Of a stretch of DNA of 64,000 nt, positions 38,101 to 50,166 are shown in pieces. The notes beneath the pieces were generated by a model. It was not told the origin of the DNA. It did not search any database and saw only the letters and a program-made list of their open reading frames with translations. The number at the start of each line of letters is the position of its first letter. Position 1 is the stretch's first letter. Source of the DNA: Patiria miniata (Eukaryota > Echinodermata > Asteroidea > Valvatida > Asterinidae); the NCBI RefSeq assembly GCF_015706575.1, contig NW_024037074.1:26835334-26899333 (forward strand), given 5' to 3'. The translations under genes were made by a program, and so were the position numbers.

Positions 38101-40368
38101 CCCCCAGATTCGTTTTTGTGCAGAAAGTCCCATAGCAAGGGTTGTCAGCTCCAGCCGACTTGGCTCTCATGTGTCGCGGTCTAAAGGTACCTTAACATGG
38201 ATGGATTTTGACAAACTATAGCTTGTTGGATAGCGGATGAATAGGCCAACAAGCTGACAAATCGGCAAGGCTTCAGACTTGAAACTTTTGGAGTGAGCCC
38301 CAGACGTAGGTACAAGATGCCCCCAGATTCGTTTTTGTGCAGTAAGTCCCATAGCAAGGGCTGTCAGCGCCAGCCGACTGGCTCTCATGTGTCGCTGTCT
38401 AAAGGTACCTTAACATCGATGGATTTTGACAAACTATAGCTTGTTGGATAGCGGATGAATAGGCCAACAAGCTGACAAATCGGCAAGGCTTCAAACTTGA
38501 AACTTTTGGAGTGAGCCCCAGACGTAGGTACAAGATGCCCCCCAGATTCGTTTTTGTGCAGTAAGTGCCATAGCAAGGGCTGTCAGCGCCAGCCGACATG
38601 GCTCTCATGTGTCGCTGTCTAAAGGTACCTTCACATCGATGGATTTTGACAAACTATAGCTTTTTGGATAGCGGATGAATAGGCCAACAAGCTGACAAAT
38701 CGGCAAGGCTTCAGACTTGAAACTTTGGAGTGAGTCCCAGACGTAGGTACATGATGCCCCCAGATTCGTTTTCGTGCAGTAAGTCCCATAGGAAGGGCTG
38801 TCAGCGCCAGCCGACATGGCTCTCATGTGTCGCGGTCTAAAGGTACCTTAACATTGATGGATTTTGACAAACTATAGCTTGTTGGATAGCGGATGAATAG
38901 GCCAACAAGCTGACAAATCGGCAAGGCTTCAAACTTGAAACTTTTGGAGTGAGTCCCAGACGTAGGTACATGATGCCCCCAGATTCGTTTTTGTGCAGTA
39001 AGTCCCATAGCAAGGGCTGTCAGCGCCAGCCGACATGGCTCTCATGTGTCGCGGTCTAAAGGTACCTTAACATTGATGGATTTTGACAAACTATAGCTTG
39101 TTGGATAGCGGATGAATAGGTTAACAAGCTGACAAATCGGCAAGGCTTCAGACTTGAAACTTTTGGAGTGAGCCCCAGACGTAGGTACAGATGTCCCCCA
39201 GATTCGTTTTTGTGCAGTAAGTGCCATAGCAAGGGCTGTCAGCGCCAGCCGACATGGCTCTCATGTGTCGCGGTCTAAAGGTACCTTAACATGGATGGAT
39301 TTTGACAAACTATAGCTTGTTGGATAGCGAATGAATAGGTCAACAAGCTGACAAATCGGCAAAGCTTCAGAATTGAAACTTTTGGAGTGAGCTCCAGACG
39401 TAGGTACAACATGCCCCCCAGATTCGTTTTTGTGCAGTAAGTGCCATAGCAAGGGCTGTCAGCGCCATCCGACATGGCTCTCATGTGTCGCGGTCTAAAG
39501 GTACCTTCACATGGATGGATTTTGACAAACTATAGCTTTTTGGATAGCAGATGAATAGGCCAACAAGCTGACAAATCGGCAAGGCTTCAGACGTGAAACT
39601 TTTGGAGTGAGTCCCAGACGTAGGTACATGATGCCCCAGATTCGTTTTTGTGCAGTAAGTCCTATAGCAAGGGTTGTCAGCGCCAGCCGACATGGCTCTC
39701 ATGTGTCGCGGTCTAAAGGTACCTTAACATGGATGGATTTTGACAAACTATAGCTTGTTGGATAGCTGATGAATAGGCCAACAAGCTGACAAATCGGCAA
39801 GCTTCAGACTTGAAACTTTTGGAGTGAGCCCCAGACGTAGGTACAAGATGCCCCCAGATTCGTTTTTGTGCAGAAAGTCCCAGCAAGGGCTGTCAGCTCC
39901 AGCCGACATGGCTCTCATGTGTCGCGGTCTAAAGGTACCTTAACATGGATGGATTTTGACAAACTATAGCTTGTTGGATAGCGGATGAATAGGCAACAAG
40001 CTGACAAATCGGCAAGGCTTCAGACTTGAAACTTTGGGAGTGAGCCCAGACGTAGGTACAAGATGCCCCAGATTCGTTTTTGTGCAGTAAGTGCCATAGC
40101 AAGGGCTGTCAGCGCCAGCCGACATGGCTCTCATGTGTCGCTGTCTAAAGGTACCTTCACATCGATGGATTTTGACAAACTATAGCTTGTTGGATAGCGG
40201 ATGAATAGGCCAACAAGCTGACAAATCGGCAAGGCTTCAAACTTGAAACTTTTGGAGTGAGCCCCAGACGTAGGTACATGATGCCCCCAGATTCGTTTTT
40301 GTGCAGTAAGTGCCATAGCAAGGGCTGTCAGCGCCAGCCGACATGGCTCTCATGTGTCGCGGTCTAAA
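35129..40368. repeat. Three consecutive copies of the 8-monomer (~1.745-kb) higher-order repeat
   Basis: Copies begin at the monomer-1 type at 35129, 36874 and 38624, and the next such monomer is at 40369, giving periods of 1745, 1750 and 1745 bp. Marker variants line up across copies. TTCAAACTTG plus ATTGATGG is near 35360-35440, 37100-37190 and 38850-38935. The GTAGGTTAAC or AATAGGTTAAC monomer is near 35622, 37365 and 39115. GCAGATG is near 36055, 37795 and 39545. The rare AGCTGATGAATAGG monomer is near 36272, 38013 and 39766. A further TTCAAACTTG monomer is near 36741, 38491 and 40237. A more shuffled version continues to about 42100. Unit 4 of the middle copy differs, so exchange between copies is incomplete. 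Confidence 0.8.
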
Positions 40369-43333
40369 GGTACCTTAACATCGATGGATTTTGACAAACT
40401 ATAGCTTTTGGATAGCGGATGAATAGGCCAACAAGCTGACAAATCGGCAAGGCTTCAGACTTGAAACTTTTGGAGTGAGTCCCAGACGTAGGTACATGAT
40501 GCCCCCAGATTCGTTTTTGTGCAGTAAGTCCATAGCAAGGGCTGTCAGCGCCAGCCGACATGGCTCTCATGTGTCGCGGTCTAAAGGTACCTTAACATAG
40601 ATGGATTTTGACAAACTATAGCTTGTTGGATAGCGGATGAATAGGCCAACAAGCTGACAAATCGGCAAGGCTTCAGACTTGAAACTTTTGGAGTGAGTCC
40701 CAGACGTAGGTACATGATGCCCCCAGATTCGTTTTTGTGCAGTAAGTCCCATAGCAAGGGCTGTCAGCGCCAGCCGACATGGCTCTCATGTGTCGCGGTC
40801 TAAAGGTACCTTAACATGGATGGATTTTGACAAACTATAGCTTGTTGGATAGCGGATGAATAGGCCAACAAGCTGACAAATCGGCAAGGCTTCAGACTTG
40901 AAACTTTTGGAGTGAGCCCAGACGTAGGTACAAGATGCCCCCAGATTCGTTTTTTGTGCAGTAAGTGCCATAGCAAGGGCTGTCAGCGCCAGCCGACATG
41001 GCTCTCATGTGTCGCGGTCTAAAGGTACCTTAACATGATGGATTTTGACAAACTATAGCTTGTTGGATAGCGGATGAATAGGCCAACAAGCTGACAAATC
41101 GGCAAGGCTTCAGAATTGAAACTTTTGGAGTGAGCTCCAGACGTAGGTACATGATGCCCCCAGATTCGTTTTTGTGCAGTAAGTGCCATAGCAAGGGCTG
41201 TCAGCGCCAGCCGACATGGCTCTCATGTGTCGCGGTCTAAAGGTACCTTACATGGATGGATTTTGACAAACTATAGCTTTTTGGATAGCGGATGAATAGG
41301 CCAACAAGCTGACAAATCGGCAAGGCTTCAGACGTGAAACTTTTGGAGTGAGTCCCAGACGTAGGTACATGATGCCCACAGATTCGTTTTTGTGCAGTAA
41401 GTCCCATAGCAAGGGTGTCAGCGCCAGCCGACATGGCTCTCATGTGTCGCGGTCTAAAGGTACCTTAACATGGATGGATTTTGACAAACTATAGCTTGTT
41501 GGATAGCGGATGAATAGGCCAACAAGCTGACAAATCGGCAAGGCTTCAGACTTGAAACTTTTGGAGTGAGCCCAGACGTAGGTACAAGATGCCCCCAGAT
41601 TCGTTTTTGTGCAGTAAGTCCCATAGCAAGGGCTGTCAGCGCCAGCCGACATGGCTCTCATGTGTCGCGGTCTAAAGGTACCTTAACATGGATGGATTTT
41701 GACAAACTATAGCTTGTTGGATAGCGGATGAATAGGCCAACAAGCTGACAAATCGGCAAGGCTTCAGACTTGAAACTTTTGGAGTGAGCCCCAGACGTAG
41801 GTACAGATGCCCCCAGATTCGTTTTTGTGCAGTAAGTGCCATAGCAAGGGCTGTCAGCGCCAGCCGACATGGCTCTCATGTGTCGCGGTCTAAAGGTACC
41901 TTCACATCGATGGATTTTGACAAACTATAGCTTGTTGGATAGCGGATGAATAGGCCAACAAGCTGACAAATCGGCAAAGGCTTCAGACTTGAAACTTTTG
42001 GAGTGAGTCCCAGACGTAGGTACATGATGCCCCCAGATTCGTTTTGTGCAGTAAGTCCCATAGCAAGGGCTGTCAGCGCCAGCCGACATGGCTCTCATGT
42101 GTGCGGTCTAAAGGTACCTTAACATGGATGGATTTTGACAAACTATAGCTTGTTGGATAGCGGATGAATAGGCCAACAAGCTGACAAATCGGCAAGGCTT
42201 CAGACTTGAAACTTTTGGAGTGAGTCCCAGACGTAGGTACATGATGCCCCCAGATTCGTTTTTGTGCAGTAAGTCCCATAGCAAGGGCTGTCAGCGCCAG
42301 CCGACATGGCTCTCATGTGTCGCGGTCTAAAGGTACCTTAACATAGATGGATTTTGACAAACTATAGCTTGTTGGATAGCGGATGAATAGGCCAACAAGC
42401 TGACAAATCGGCAAGGCTTCAGACTTGAAACTTTTGAGTGAGTCCCAGACGTAGGTACAAGATGCCCCCAGATTCGTTTTTGTGCAGTAAGTCCCATAGC
42501 AAGGGCTGTCAGCGCCAGCCGACATGGCTCTCATGTGTCTCGCGGTCTAAAGGTACCTTAACATGATGGATTTTGACAAACTATAGCTTGTTGGATAGCG
42601 GATGAATAGGCCAACAAGCTGACAAATCGGCAAGGCTTCAGACTTGAAACTTTTGGAGTGAGCCCCAGACGTAGGTACAGATGCCCCCAGATTCGTTTTG
42701 TGCAGTAAGTGCCATAGCAAGGGCTGTCAGCGCCAGCCGACATGGCTCATGTGTCGCTGTCTAAAGGTACCTTAACATGGATGGATTTTGACAAACTATA
42801 GCTTGTTGGATAGCGGATGAATAGGCCAACAAGCTGACAAATCGGCAAGGCTTCAAACTTGAAACTTTTGGAGTGAGCCCAGACGTAGGTACATGATGCC
42901 CCCCAGATTCGTTTTTGTGCAGTAAGTCCCATAGCAAGGGCTGTCAGCGCCAGCCGACATGGCTCTCATGTGTCGCGGTCTAAAGGTACCTTAACATGGA
43001 TGGATTTTTACAAACTATAGCTTTTTGGATAGCGGATGAATAGGCCAACAAGCTGACAAATCGGCAAGGCTTCAGACTTGAAACTTTGGAGTGAGTCCCA
43101 GACGTAGGTACATGATGCCCCCAGATTCGTTTTGTGCAGTAAGTCCCATAGCAAGGGGCAGCGCCAGCCGACATGGCTCTCATGTGTCGCGGTCTAAAGG
43201 TACCTTAACATGGATGGATTTTGACAAACTATAGCTGTTGGATAGCGGATGAATAGGCCAACAAGCTGACAAATCGGCAAGGCTTCAGACTTGAAACTTT
43301 TGGAGTGAGCCCAGACGTAGGTACATGATGCCC

Positions 43334-43833
43334 NNNNNNNNNNNNNNNNNNNNNNNNNNNNNNNNNNNNNNNNNNNNNNNNNNNNNNNNNNNNNNNNNNN
43401 NNNNNNNNNNNNNNNNNNNNNNNNNNNNNNNNNNNNNNNNNNNNNNNNNNNNNNNNNNNNNNNNNNNNNNNNNNNNNNNNNNNNNNNNNNNNNNNNNNNN
43501 NNNNNNNNNNNNNNNNNNNNNNNNNNNNNNNNNNNNNNNNNNNNNNNNNNNNNNNNNNNNNNNNNNNNNNNNNNNNNNNNNNNNNNNNNNNNNNNNNNNN
43601 NNNNNNNNNNNNNNNNNNNNNNNNNNNNNNNNNNNNNNNNNNNNNNNNNNNNNNNNNNNNNNNNNNNNNNNNNNNNNNNNNNNNNNNNNNNNNNNNNNNN
43701 NNNNNNNNNNNNNNNNNNNNNNNNNNNNNNNNNNNNNNNNNNNNNNNNNNNNNNNNNNNNNNNNNNNNNNNNNNNNNNNNNNNNNNNNNNNNNNNNNNNN
43801 NNNNNNNNNNNNNNNNNNNNNNNNNNNNNNNNN
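43334..43833. other. Assembly gap of exactly 500 N
   Basis: Exactly 500 undetermined bases separate the satellite from unique sequence. A round number usually means a scaffold gap of unknown size. The satellite stops in mid-monomer at the gap and is absent after it, so its right end is not represented. Confidence 0.98.
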
Positions 43834-46800
43834 CTCATTAGAACCCCTAATCCTACCCAAGGCGTAATATCCGTTCCCCATCCCCACTAACTATGCAAGC
43901 CATTGGTTGTCACCTCCAACTGGCCAACTCACAGCCTTCACAGACACGCTTTTTGTACCTTCCACAAAACTTTTTGTTCGAAGGTTCCGTTGTCCAAGAT
44001 ATACCAAACAGGGTTTGTTATACAGTTCAATTGCTGGTCTTCCTGCTGCGTGTTCCCCAGTAAACACCCCAACTTATATGGAGGGCTGTGAAACGAATGT
44101 GAGAGGGACGAAGAAAAAAAAGAGCCACTGGCGATGTATCTGCCCTTTGTGTCCAGGAATCCTACAATAGTGGAAAGTTTTGAAAGAAACCACAGCTTGA
44201 GACCTCAGGTGCTGGAATGTCGATACTCGGCCATAAAAACAAACCCCACGCATGTCTCTCGCACTGCCGATACAAACAATGATATCTATTGAACTCATTG
44301 CACCAGTTCTGCTATTTCACCTAGGGACCATTCCCTATTCTTATCCTGGCTAAGGGATGGGATTATCAGCGGATTAGCCCCGGCGGCAAGCCTTCACAAC
44401 TCCCTTCATTCAAAGCCACCGATCGGTTATTGATTCTCGTGATGTTAAACGGTGCTGAAAATTTTGCTAAAGCTGTCTTAAGCGGCACCCTTTCTGACTT
44501 TTTTGCGCCCCTCCAGCAGCTCCAATCATTCAAAGTTGGTTAATCCCGGCTAAAGTCTAGGGCCCTTGACTGACTCCCAGCCAAGTTAAATACAGACGAT
44601 TTGGGGCTTACTTCCAATTTAACGGCTTCTTGTAGGCGTGATTTTTGGCGCGATTTAACAATACCTTTTGATTAGCCAGGACAGGAGTGCTGCTGCTAGA
44701 CCCCACGTACCCCCGCTGGGCCGCCTTGGACCCCGAATTAGCACCCGTAATGATACCATTCAACACTCCCGAATGCCCCAAACACCCCTTAAATCGAGCC
44801 GACGGATTACCTTAGCAGAGGGAGAGGAGGAATCATGTTGTAGTTTTCTTTTTTGACCACGATCACCTGCGATTATTTTTTATTCCGATACATCTTTGTT
44901 ACTGTCAGTGTCTATATATAATGGTTGTACACCCTAGACTGGATGCCATATGACACCAATGGTACTTCATGGCAGTATCTGACTCTGTCACTGTCTATAT
45001 GGATCCTGCATGTAGAGTCCATCCTATGTATGGCACCTGGTGACAGTTCCCTTGCGATGATGAAGTCGACAGGTTCAGACCTTTGAAACCGCGGGCAAAT
45101 ACCGTATATTCTTATACCGTATATACCGTATATTCTTCACAGTTCCACTTATCTCCCCTTTTATTTTTAAGTAACACCAATCAAGAAAAACACAAAATCT
45201 TAAGCCTTAGTGCAAGAATAATATTGGTTTAGGGTTATAAGATGGGGTCGTGAGCGACTGTGGACATTACATGTTTTTACAGATAGTCGAGGCGCTTATT
45301 CAAATAACTGTTAACATTGACTTGATTTTAATGTTTTGACGTAAAGATATGCAGTCAGAACAGTTCCACCAACTCCCTGGGTAGAGGACCCATGAATCTA
45401 AGGTTCACGATACCTTGGTCGTATCCACTCCAAAACAAATGCGCTACTCAACAACATTTTCAATATACAATGTACATGTACTCTTATTTTCTTCCAGAAA
45501 ACCATACCGAGTTTGTCGGGTCTCTGAAATATAATTCGTCTTTTAGCAAAATGGAGACATTTTATGATTCATGCCGATGGAAACGAGATGACTTTTTCAG
45601 TCTAAAGGTTCAAGGATTGGCAAACGGGGCTAAAATGTGTAGATCCAAACATGGAAAACGTCAACAGTAACATGATGACAGCAGACAGCAAAGAAACATA
45701 GTCGTATGTATTCTCAGTGCGTTCTGGGCATCAAGGAAGGACTACAGTAGCCAGTACACTGGTACTGCTTACTGGTGGAACATGACTGTTGCAATCGTAC
45801 GGAGTCCTACATTGGGTTATTGTCCTAATTTCTCCACCAGCACTATTCAAACACCATCGATTTGGGATATGATGAGTGATTGCACTACATGTTCATAGCG
45901 GCGTCGTCTGATGTCAAACTAAACCAGTGAACTGATGCTTACCACACAAAGAACATTGTCTAGTTCGACTAAGCTGTTTATTTATTACAGCAGGAGATAA
46001 AACCGTATGAGGCTGGCGTAGGTAACGCCGTTGATGTCACAAAAGCCTGTTACGCATGGTTGATGTTGAATAGGTACCCTGTTCTGCATGGTGCATAATA
46101 TTAAGCCTATGAATTTGAATATAGTGAGTGTAACCTGTCTAGCATCAGTACCTGTAACTTTTGGGGGCAATTAATTTAGTTAAGCCCAATTTGCTTTTCA
46201 AGTGCATGGGAACCAAAATGCAGATTAGAAGGGGTCTGTATGGCAGACAATAATATATTGGTCTAAACAGGCTGTTATAGCATCGAATTGGCTGTTTGAA
46301 GGTAAACTGCTGTTCGCTCCGTGGTATTTTTGTTAGTTTCGATTTGTTTTGTCATAAATAGAAAGGATGTACATGTAAATACAGGGAGGGGTTGTCAGGA
46401 TATACCCCACTTGTTGACTATGGATGGGCCGTGCTGAGATAATCCCCGTCTGACCATGGTCTGACCAATATCCTTTTGTGTAAAAACATCATATGAAAAG
46501 GCGATAATTCTCAAGTACAGTCGACTCCCGTTAATACTCCGTTTGTATGAGCAACGGTAGGCCGTAAACTTATGAAATAAAAATAGCTACAGCAAGGTGT
46601 TCAAAGTCAGAACCTAAACACACATCAATAATTGCCTTATACTCCTCTGCAGCTGGATGCAACAATGTCCCTTTTATATAGAAAACATTACGCTGACGCA
46701 ATGCATAAATATAGGTTTCAGCCACCGGTGATATCTTTATTTGCCAAAATGCGACTGGAAAACGTCACTTCATCTTAAATATACACCAGCAAATAGCAGT

Positions 46801-49414
46801 TACACCGACAACAAATAAGTTAGATCAAAAGTAAAAGGAAACGCCAATTCGTACATCATATCCACATCTTTTCTTTACATGAAAATAACTGGTGCACGTT
46901 GTATGTCCTATGTACACGTACAATTTTTCAGAATAACATGACTGTATTTCGTTATACGGTTAACACATACGATGAAGATAATATCAATATCAACAATATA
47001 TCGACGGTAAACAATAGTCAGTATAAGCACTGCGACAAAGTAATGACTTCAACGAAGTAATGTAAAGTGATATTGCGTTTTGGTGCCCTATAAAATATAA
47101 ACATACAGATACATTTATAATGGAGTAAGCCTTGTTTATCTACGCAAATGCCGATTAAAAAAACTGTCCTTTTTTTCTCGAAGAGAGTTGATAGTACAGA
47201 TTGTGATTAGAATATTTGATCATCGACATATTGCTTCGTTTGGTGTGTTTCATAGGAATTAAGCATTGCACATAAATATACCATCATAAAGTAAGTCCAG
47301 TGACGAATACCTTACAGGAAGCTAGAACGACGTATTTGATGATGTCACCACAAATTGACAAACCCTAGTTTAAACCGTGACGCAGAATGTACGGTTCGTA
47401 AGAATTTACCAATTTATAGCATCATCTCCGTCGTGGGTTGTATTTTTGGTTTTAGGTTAGTGATTTGCTCCTGCCAAATCACAAAAGACCAGGTTCATTG
47501 ACCCATTCTCTCCAGACAAAACACTAATCTCTGGTTAGGGTCTACACTTTTGCCGCTGCTCTTACCCTCTCGCCTATCTAGTGGTCATAGTTACCTCACG
47601 TTCGCTTTCTTGTGATTCTTTCACACACAAAAAATGAACGGGGAATGGAATTGCCAACGATTGTAAAATGAACAGACGAATTCTGTGCGGGTAGCAAAGC
47701 CAAGCGGGTCGTCGTGTGATTAGACTGAAAGGAAACCCAAATTCGGCTGCTGCTTGTGCCGTCACGGTTCGGCTGGAAATCGGCCTCGCCGGCCGCCCTA
47801 TTGGAACTTTATTCAAATTCATAGAAAAGGGAAAGGTCGTGAACGGATACAAGAAGTGCTGGCAACCGAGAGGAGCACACGCAAAAAGAACCCAACTCAT
47901 CCGTGATCGGGCACAACGTACACATTATATTGCCATGTTTTCACTTTTAAAATATTGGGACAATTAAAGAATTAAGGTGGGATGAACAAAGACACAAATG
48001 TTATTACCAGCCCTTGTTTTTCTGAAACTGTGGAATATCTTTGAATGGGCCAAATGATATATACAAATAAGTCTATCTGAATTTACACAACGAAGTACAT
48101 GTAATACCTTTCAATAAATAATGAAAATGAACCAAACTTTTTTATAATTTACATGGTGTGAGCGTAGCCACTGCAAGTACGCATACATGTACCTCCAAAA
48201 AAAGAGGGAAAAAAACCCGAATCATTCAAAATTGAATATAGTATATACTGGCAAGAAACAAAATATTAAAAACAACTTTGCAACATGGGGCTAAATGCCC
48301 GAGATTGGGTGAGATGCTTGATGCAGCCTCTCATACTTAACTGACGGGAAAGACACATCTTAAAAATAAAGCATTAAAATTAGAAAACATTTGAAGGTTT
48401 GAAACTGGAACCTTTGTGTCGGTATCTGTCCCGTTAAGTCCAAGATATTATGCATATGCCGGCCCAAAACCGTACAAGCATGTTGTAGCCAGCACAAATA
48501 GTGGATTTGTTATCGGGGCAACATCAAGCTAGGAATTAAGCAATGACGTCATATTTAACATTGCCTGCTTTGCATATCGGCATTTATAGGAGCTACTGTT
48601 AGCTGCCGACAAGTTAGGATCTCTCTCAGGCGTTTGAACTTCTAAAAGCCAAACTATACTTGAAAAGTGAGATTGGAATATATTATCCCTGATTTTTGAT
48701 CCTGAAGGAGAGCCATGAATGAAAAGACCATTTTCACTTCAGTGTTGCTAAACAGTAGTAAAAGATTGACGAAAATCATACCTAACGTGTACACCAACAT
48801 GCAGCAAGATACTCTAGATTTAAACAAATTGAAGCTCTACGTGATATCATCAATGTAATATGAATGAAAAATCGGAAACTATAGGTTCAATGTACATCTC
48901 TATGCAACCGATCCGAAAAACGGAGTGGTTTATGTTCAAAGAGTGTACTGATTCATGAAAAGGCCATGCGGTATAGACGGATTTCAAATCAGTTCTGAAA
49001 CCGAGTGCCTTCAGTGTTCTCTTTTGTGGTTAGGATTAAACAAAGTAAAGGTTCGCAATACCATCAAAATGGCTAAGCACTCAGAACATTTCATTGGATT
49101 CTAATTTAAATCCGTCTATGCGAAGTCGAAACCAAACAAACATTTATACTGGATGGCGAGTTTTGTATTGCAATCGATATTTTCGTACTTCCAGCTTGCA
49201 AAAAATAAAATGCCGTTCATGCATTATTTTCGAAAACATTGTAGGCCCTAATTTGTAAAACTACTTGATGCTCATCATTATGTAAAACCCTCTTCATTAC
49301 TTATGGTGGAAACGCAATGTATTTCAAATGTGACAATCTGTGTTAACCAAACGAAATTAATTGCACAAACTTAAGGCCTGGTGTGCACTGCGTAGTGAAG
49401 CAGGAATGTTCGTT
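43834..49414. other. 3' flank of the Islet gene; no other gene recognised
   Basis: About 5.6 kb without a supported gene. Open frames are short, overlap on both strands and lack domains. A small run of CCGTATATTCTTATA-type duplication lies near 45102-45136. Some moderately GC-rich patches occur (for example 44680-44800 and 47690-47880), but nothing shows whether they are regulatory. It is downstream of the minus-strand isl1 exons and could hold further 3' UTR if a distal poly(A) site is used. Confidence 0.5.
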
Positions 49415-49420
49415 TTTATT
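49415..49420 (-). promoter_or_regulatory. Candidate poly(A) signal AATAAA for Islet
   Basis: TTTATT on the plus strand is AATAAA on the gene's strand, about 590 nt after the stop codon. A nearer ATTAAA form is at 49868-49873, about 135 nt after the stop. Either could end the transcript; such hexamers are common by chance in AT-rich DNA. Confidence 0.3.
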
Positions 49421-50007
49421 TTACCGTAAGCTCAAATCATGAACAGGAATTTTAACATCAAGCAACATTCCTGCACTAGATTTGAGGGCGACGAGCATCA
49501 ACGTTTTCACAACTTATGAAATTCGCAGTGCCCCGTCAGTCAGTGAACGCATAGAGTATACATGTAGTCATGCGTGCAAACATGTAACTGTAGTAGTCGA
49601 CTACACGTGCTGACAGTTGTTTCTCTGTGAATGAATTCATTTTGATCCAAACTGTATTCAAACCTTTGCCGACTGACACGCCATGTTGCTCCGTGGTTGC
49701 ACTCTTTGGCCTGGATATTTGCTTTGAGTGCCTTGGGATCCTTCGTACACATCTATGGTCACATCTTCCTGGATAAACGGTGTTAATCCGCAGCAGGACT
49801 CGAACCTCCCATCATGACATTCCCTGTTTATGCTGAACACACTTTTCCTGTTTCACTAAAGCGCCTCTTTAATGTTGTAAAGGGGGTTGAGAAGTCAAGT
49901 CTCTCACCCTTCTGCACATCAGCTCATATTCCACGGCGAAGGTTTCAACTTCAAGTATTATACTGCACAATGGAAAGTCGATGAGTACTTAAAACGCAAA
50001 ATCCACG
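49421..50007 (-). other. Presumed 3' UTR of Islet
   Basis: Sequence following the isl1 stop codon on the minus strand, extending to the candidate AATAAA. It has no coding potential on the gene's strand. The extent is inferred from the poly(A) signal only. Confidence 0.35.
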
Positions 50008-50166
50008 TCAATCGCTGACGCTTAGCGAATCCATCCGATCCATGTGGCCGTTGGAACCGCCATGTACCCGGTCAGATGAATCCGGCGTTGGCGGTAAACT
50101 CATAATTGCAGAGTTATCGTCTCGCATATCCTTGGACTGCCCGAGGTTCTGTTCGGAAAAGTTAAC
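50008..50166 (-). CDS. Islet LIM-homeodomain protein, terminal coding exon
   Basis: Islet proteins are LIM-homeodomain transcription factors acting in the nucleus in neuron, heart and endocrine specification. This exon encodes 52 residues and a TGA stop. It opens VNFSEQNLG, matching the VNFSE start of the last exon of vertebrate ISL1 as I remember it, and continues with a Ser/Pro/Asp-rich tail (SLPPTPDSSD ... MDSLSVSD). The tail has diverged, as expected for this disordered region. The acceptor is textbook: a T-rich tract followed by GGATGCAG, with the exon starting at 50166 in phase 0. The previous exon ends QQL in phase 0 at 60472, reproducing the QQL/VNFSE junction of ISL1. A longer frame running past 50166 reads into the intron and is not coding. 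Vertebrates have ISL1 and ISL2; invertebrate deuterostomes usually have one gene, so the symbol means the family. Confidence 0.9.
   Translation of the reverse strand, partial: VNFSEQNLGQSKDMRDDNSAIMSLPPTPDSSDRVHGGSNGHMDRMDSLSVSD

Larger units (their letters stand above)
7479..43333. repeat. 219-bp satellite DNA array (~164 tandem monomers)
   Basis: A single monomer repeats head to tail for about 35.9 kb. Landmarks recur every 219 bp: the KpnI-type GGTACCTT, the CCGACATGGCTCTCATGTGT block and GATTCGTTTTTGTGCAG. From about 9.5 to 21 kb most monomers are exactly 219 bp and differ by only a few bases. Recurrent variants are CGCGGTCT versus CGCTGTCT, ATGGATGG versus ATCGATGG, ATTGATGG or ATAGATGG, and CATGATGC versus CAAGATGC. 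From about 21 kb to the gap, monomers of 216-218 bp become common. Each typical monomer has a dyad, AGCTTGTTGG and its complement CCAACAAGCT, separated by 16 bp. The array is cut by the assembly gap, so its true length is unknown. It matches no rRNA, tRNA or snRNA gene that I recognise. A centromeric or pericentromeric role is possible but unproven. Confidence 0.97.

Noticed and set aside
7757-43183. Dozens of 61-73-codon minus-strand open frames (for example MGLTAQKRIWGHHVPTSG) as a tandem gene family
   Set aside because: They exist because 219 is divisible by three and the monomer has one stop in that frame. Differences between copies are mostly amino-acid changing, 1-bp indels are tolerated, and no domain or start context is recognisable, so this is satellite DNA.
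7479-43333. Array read as rRNA, tRNA, snRNA or histone gene cluster
   Set aside because: No 5S, tRNA box A/B pair, U-snRNA signature or histone frame is present in the monomer.
7479-43333. CRISPR array
   Set aside because: The whole 219-bp unit is repeated with no unique spacers, and the genome is animal.
43194-43887. Long open frames crossing 43334-43833
   Set aside because: They consist mostly of undetermined bases in the gap.
49780-49815. tRNA-like box B (GGTTCGAGTCC on the minus strand)
   Set aside because: The 5' half does not give a matching acceptor stem or anticodon arm and the T stem has a mismatch. It is a chance match or a very old tRNA-derived fragment.
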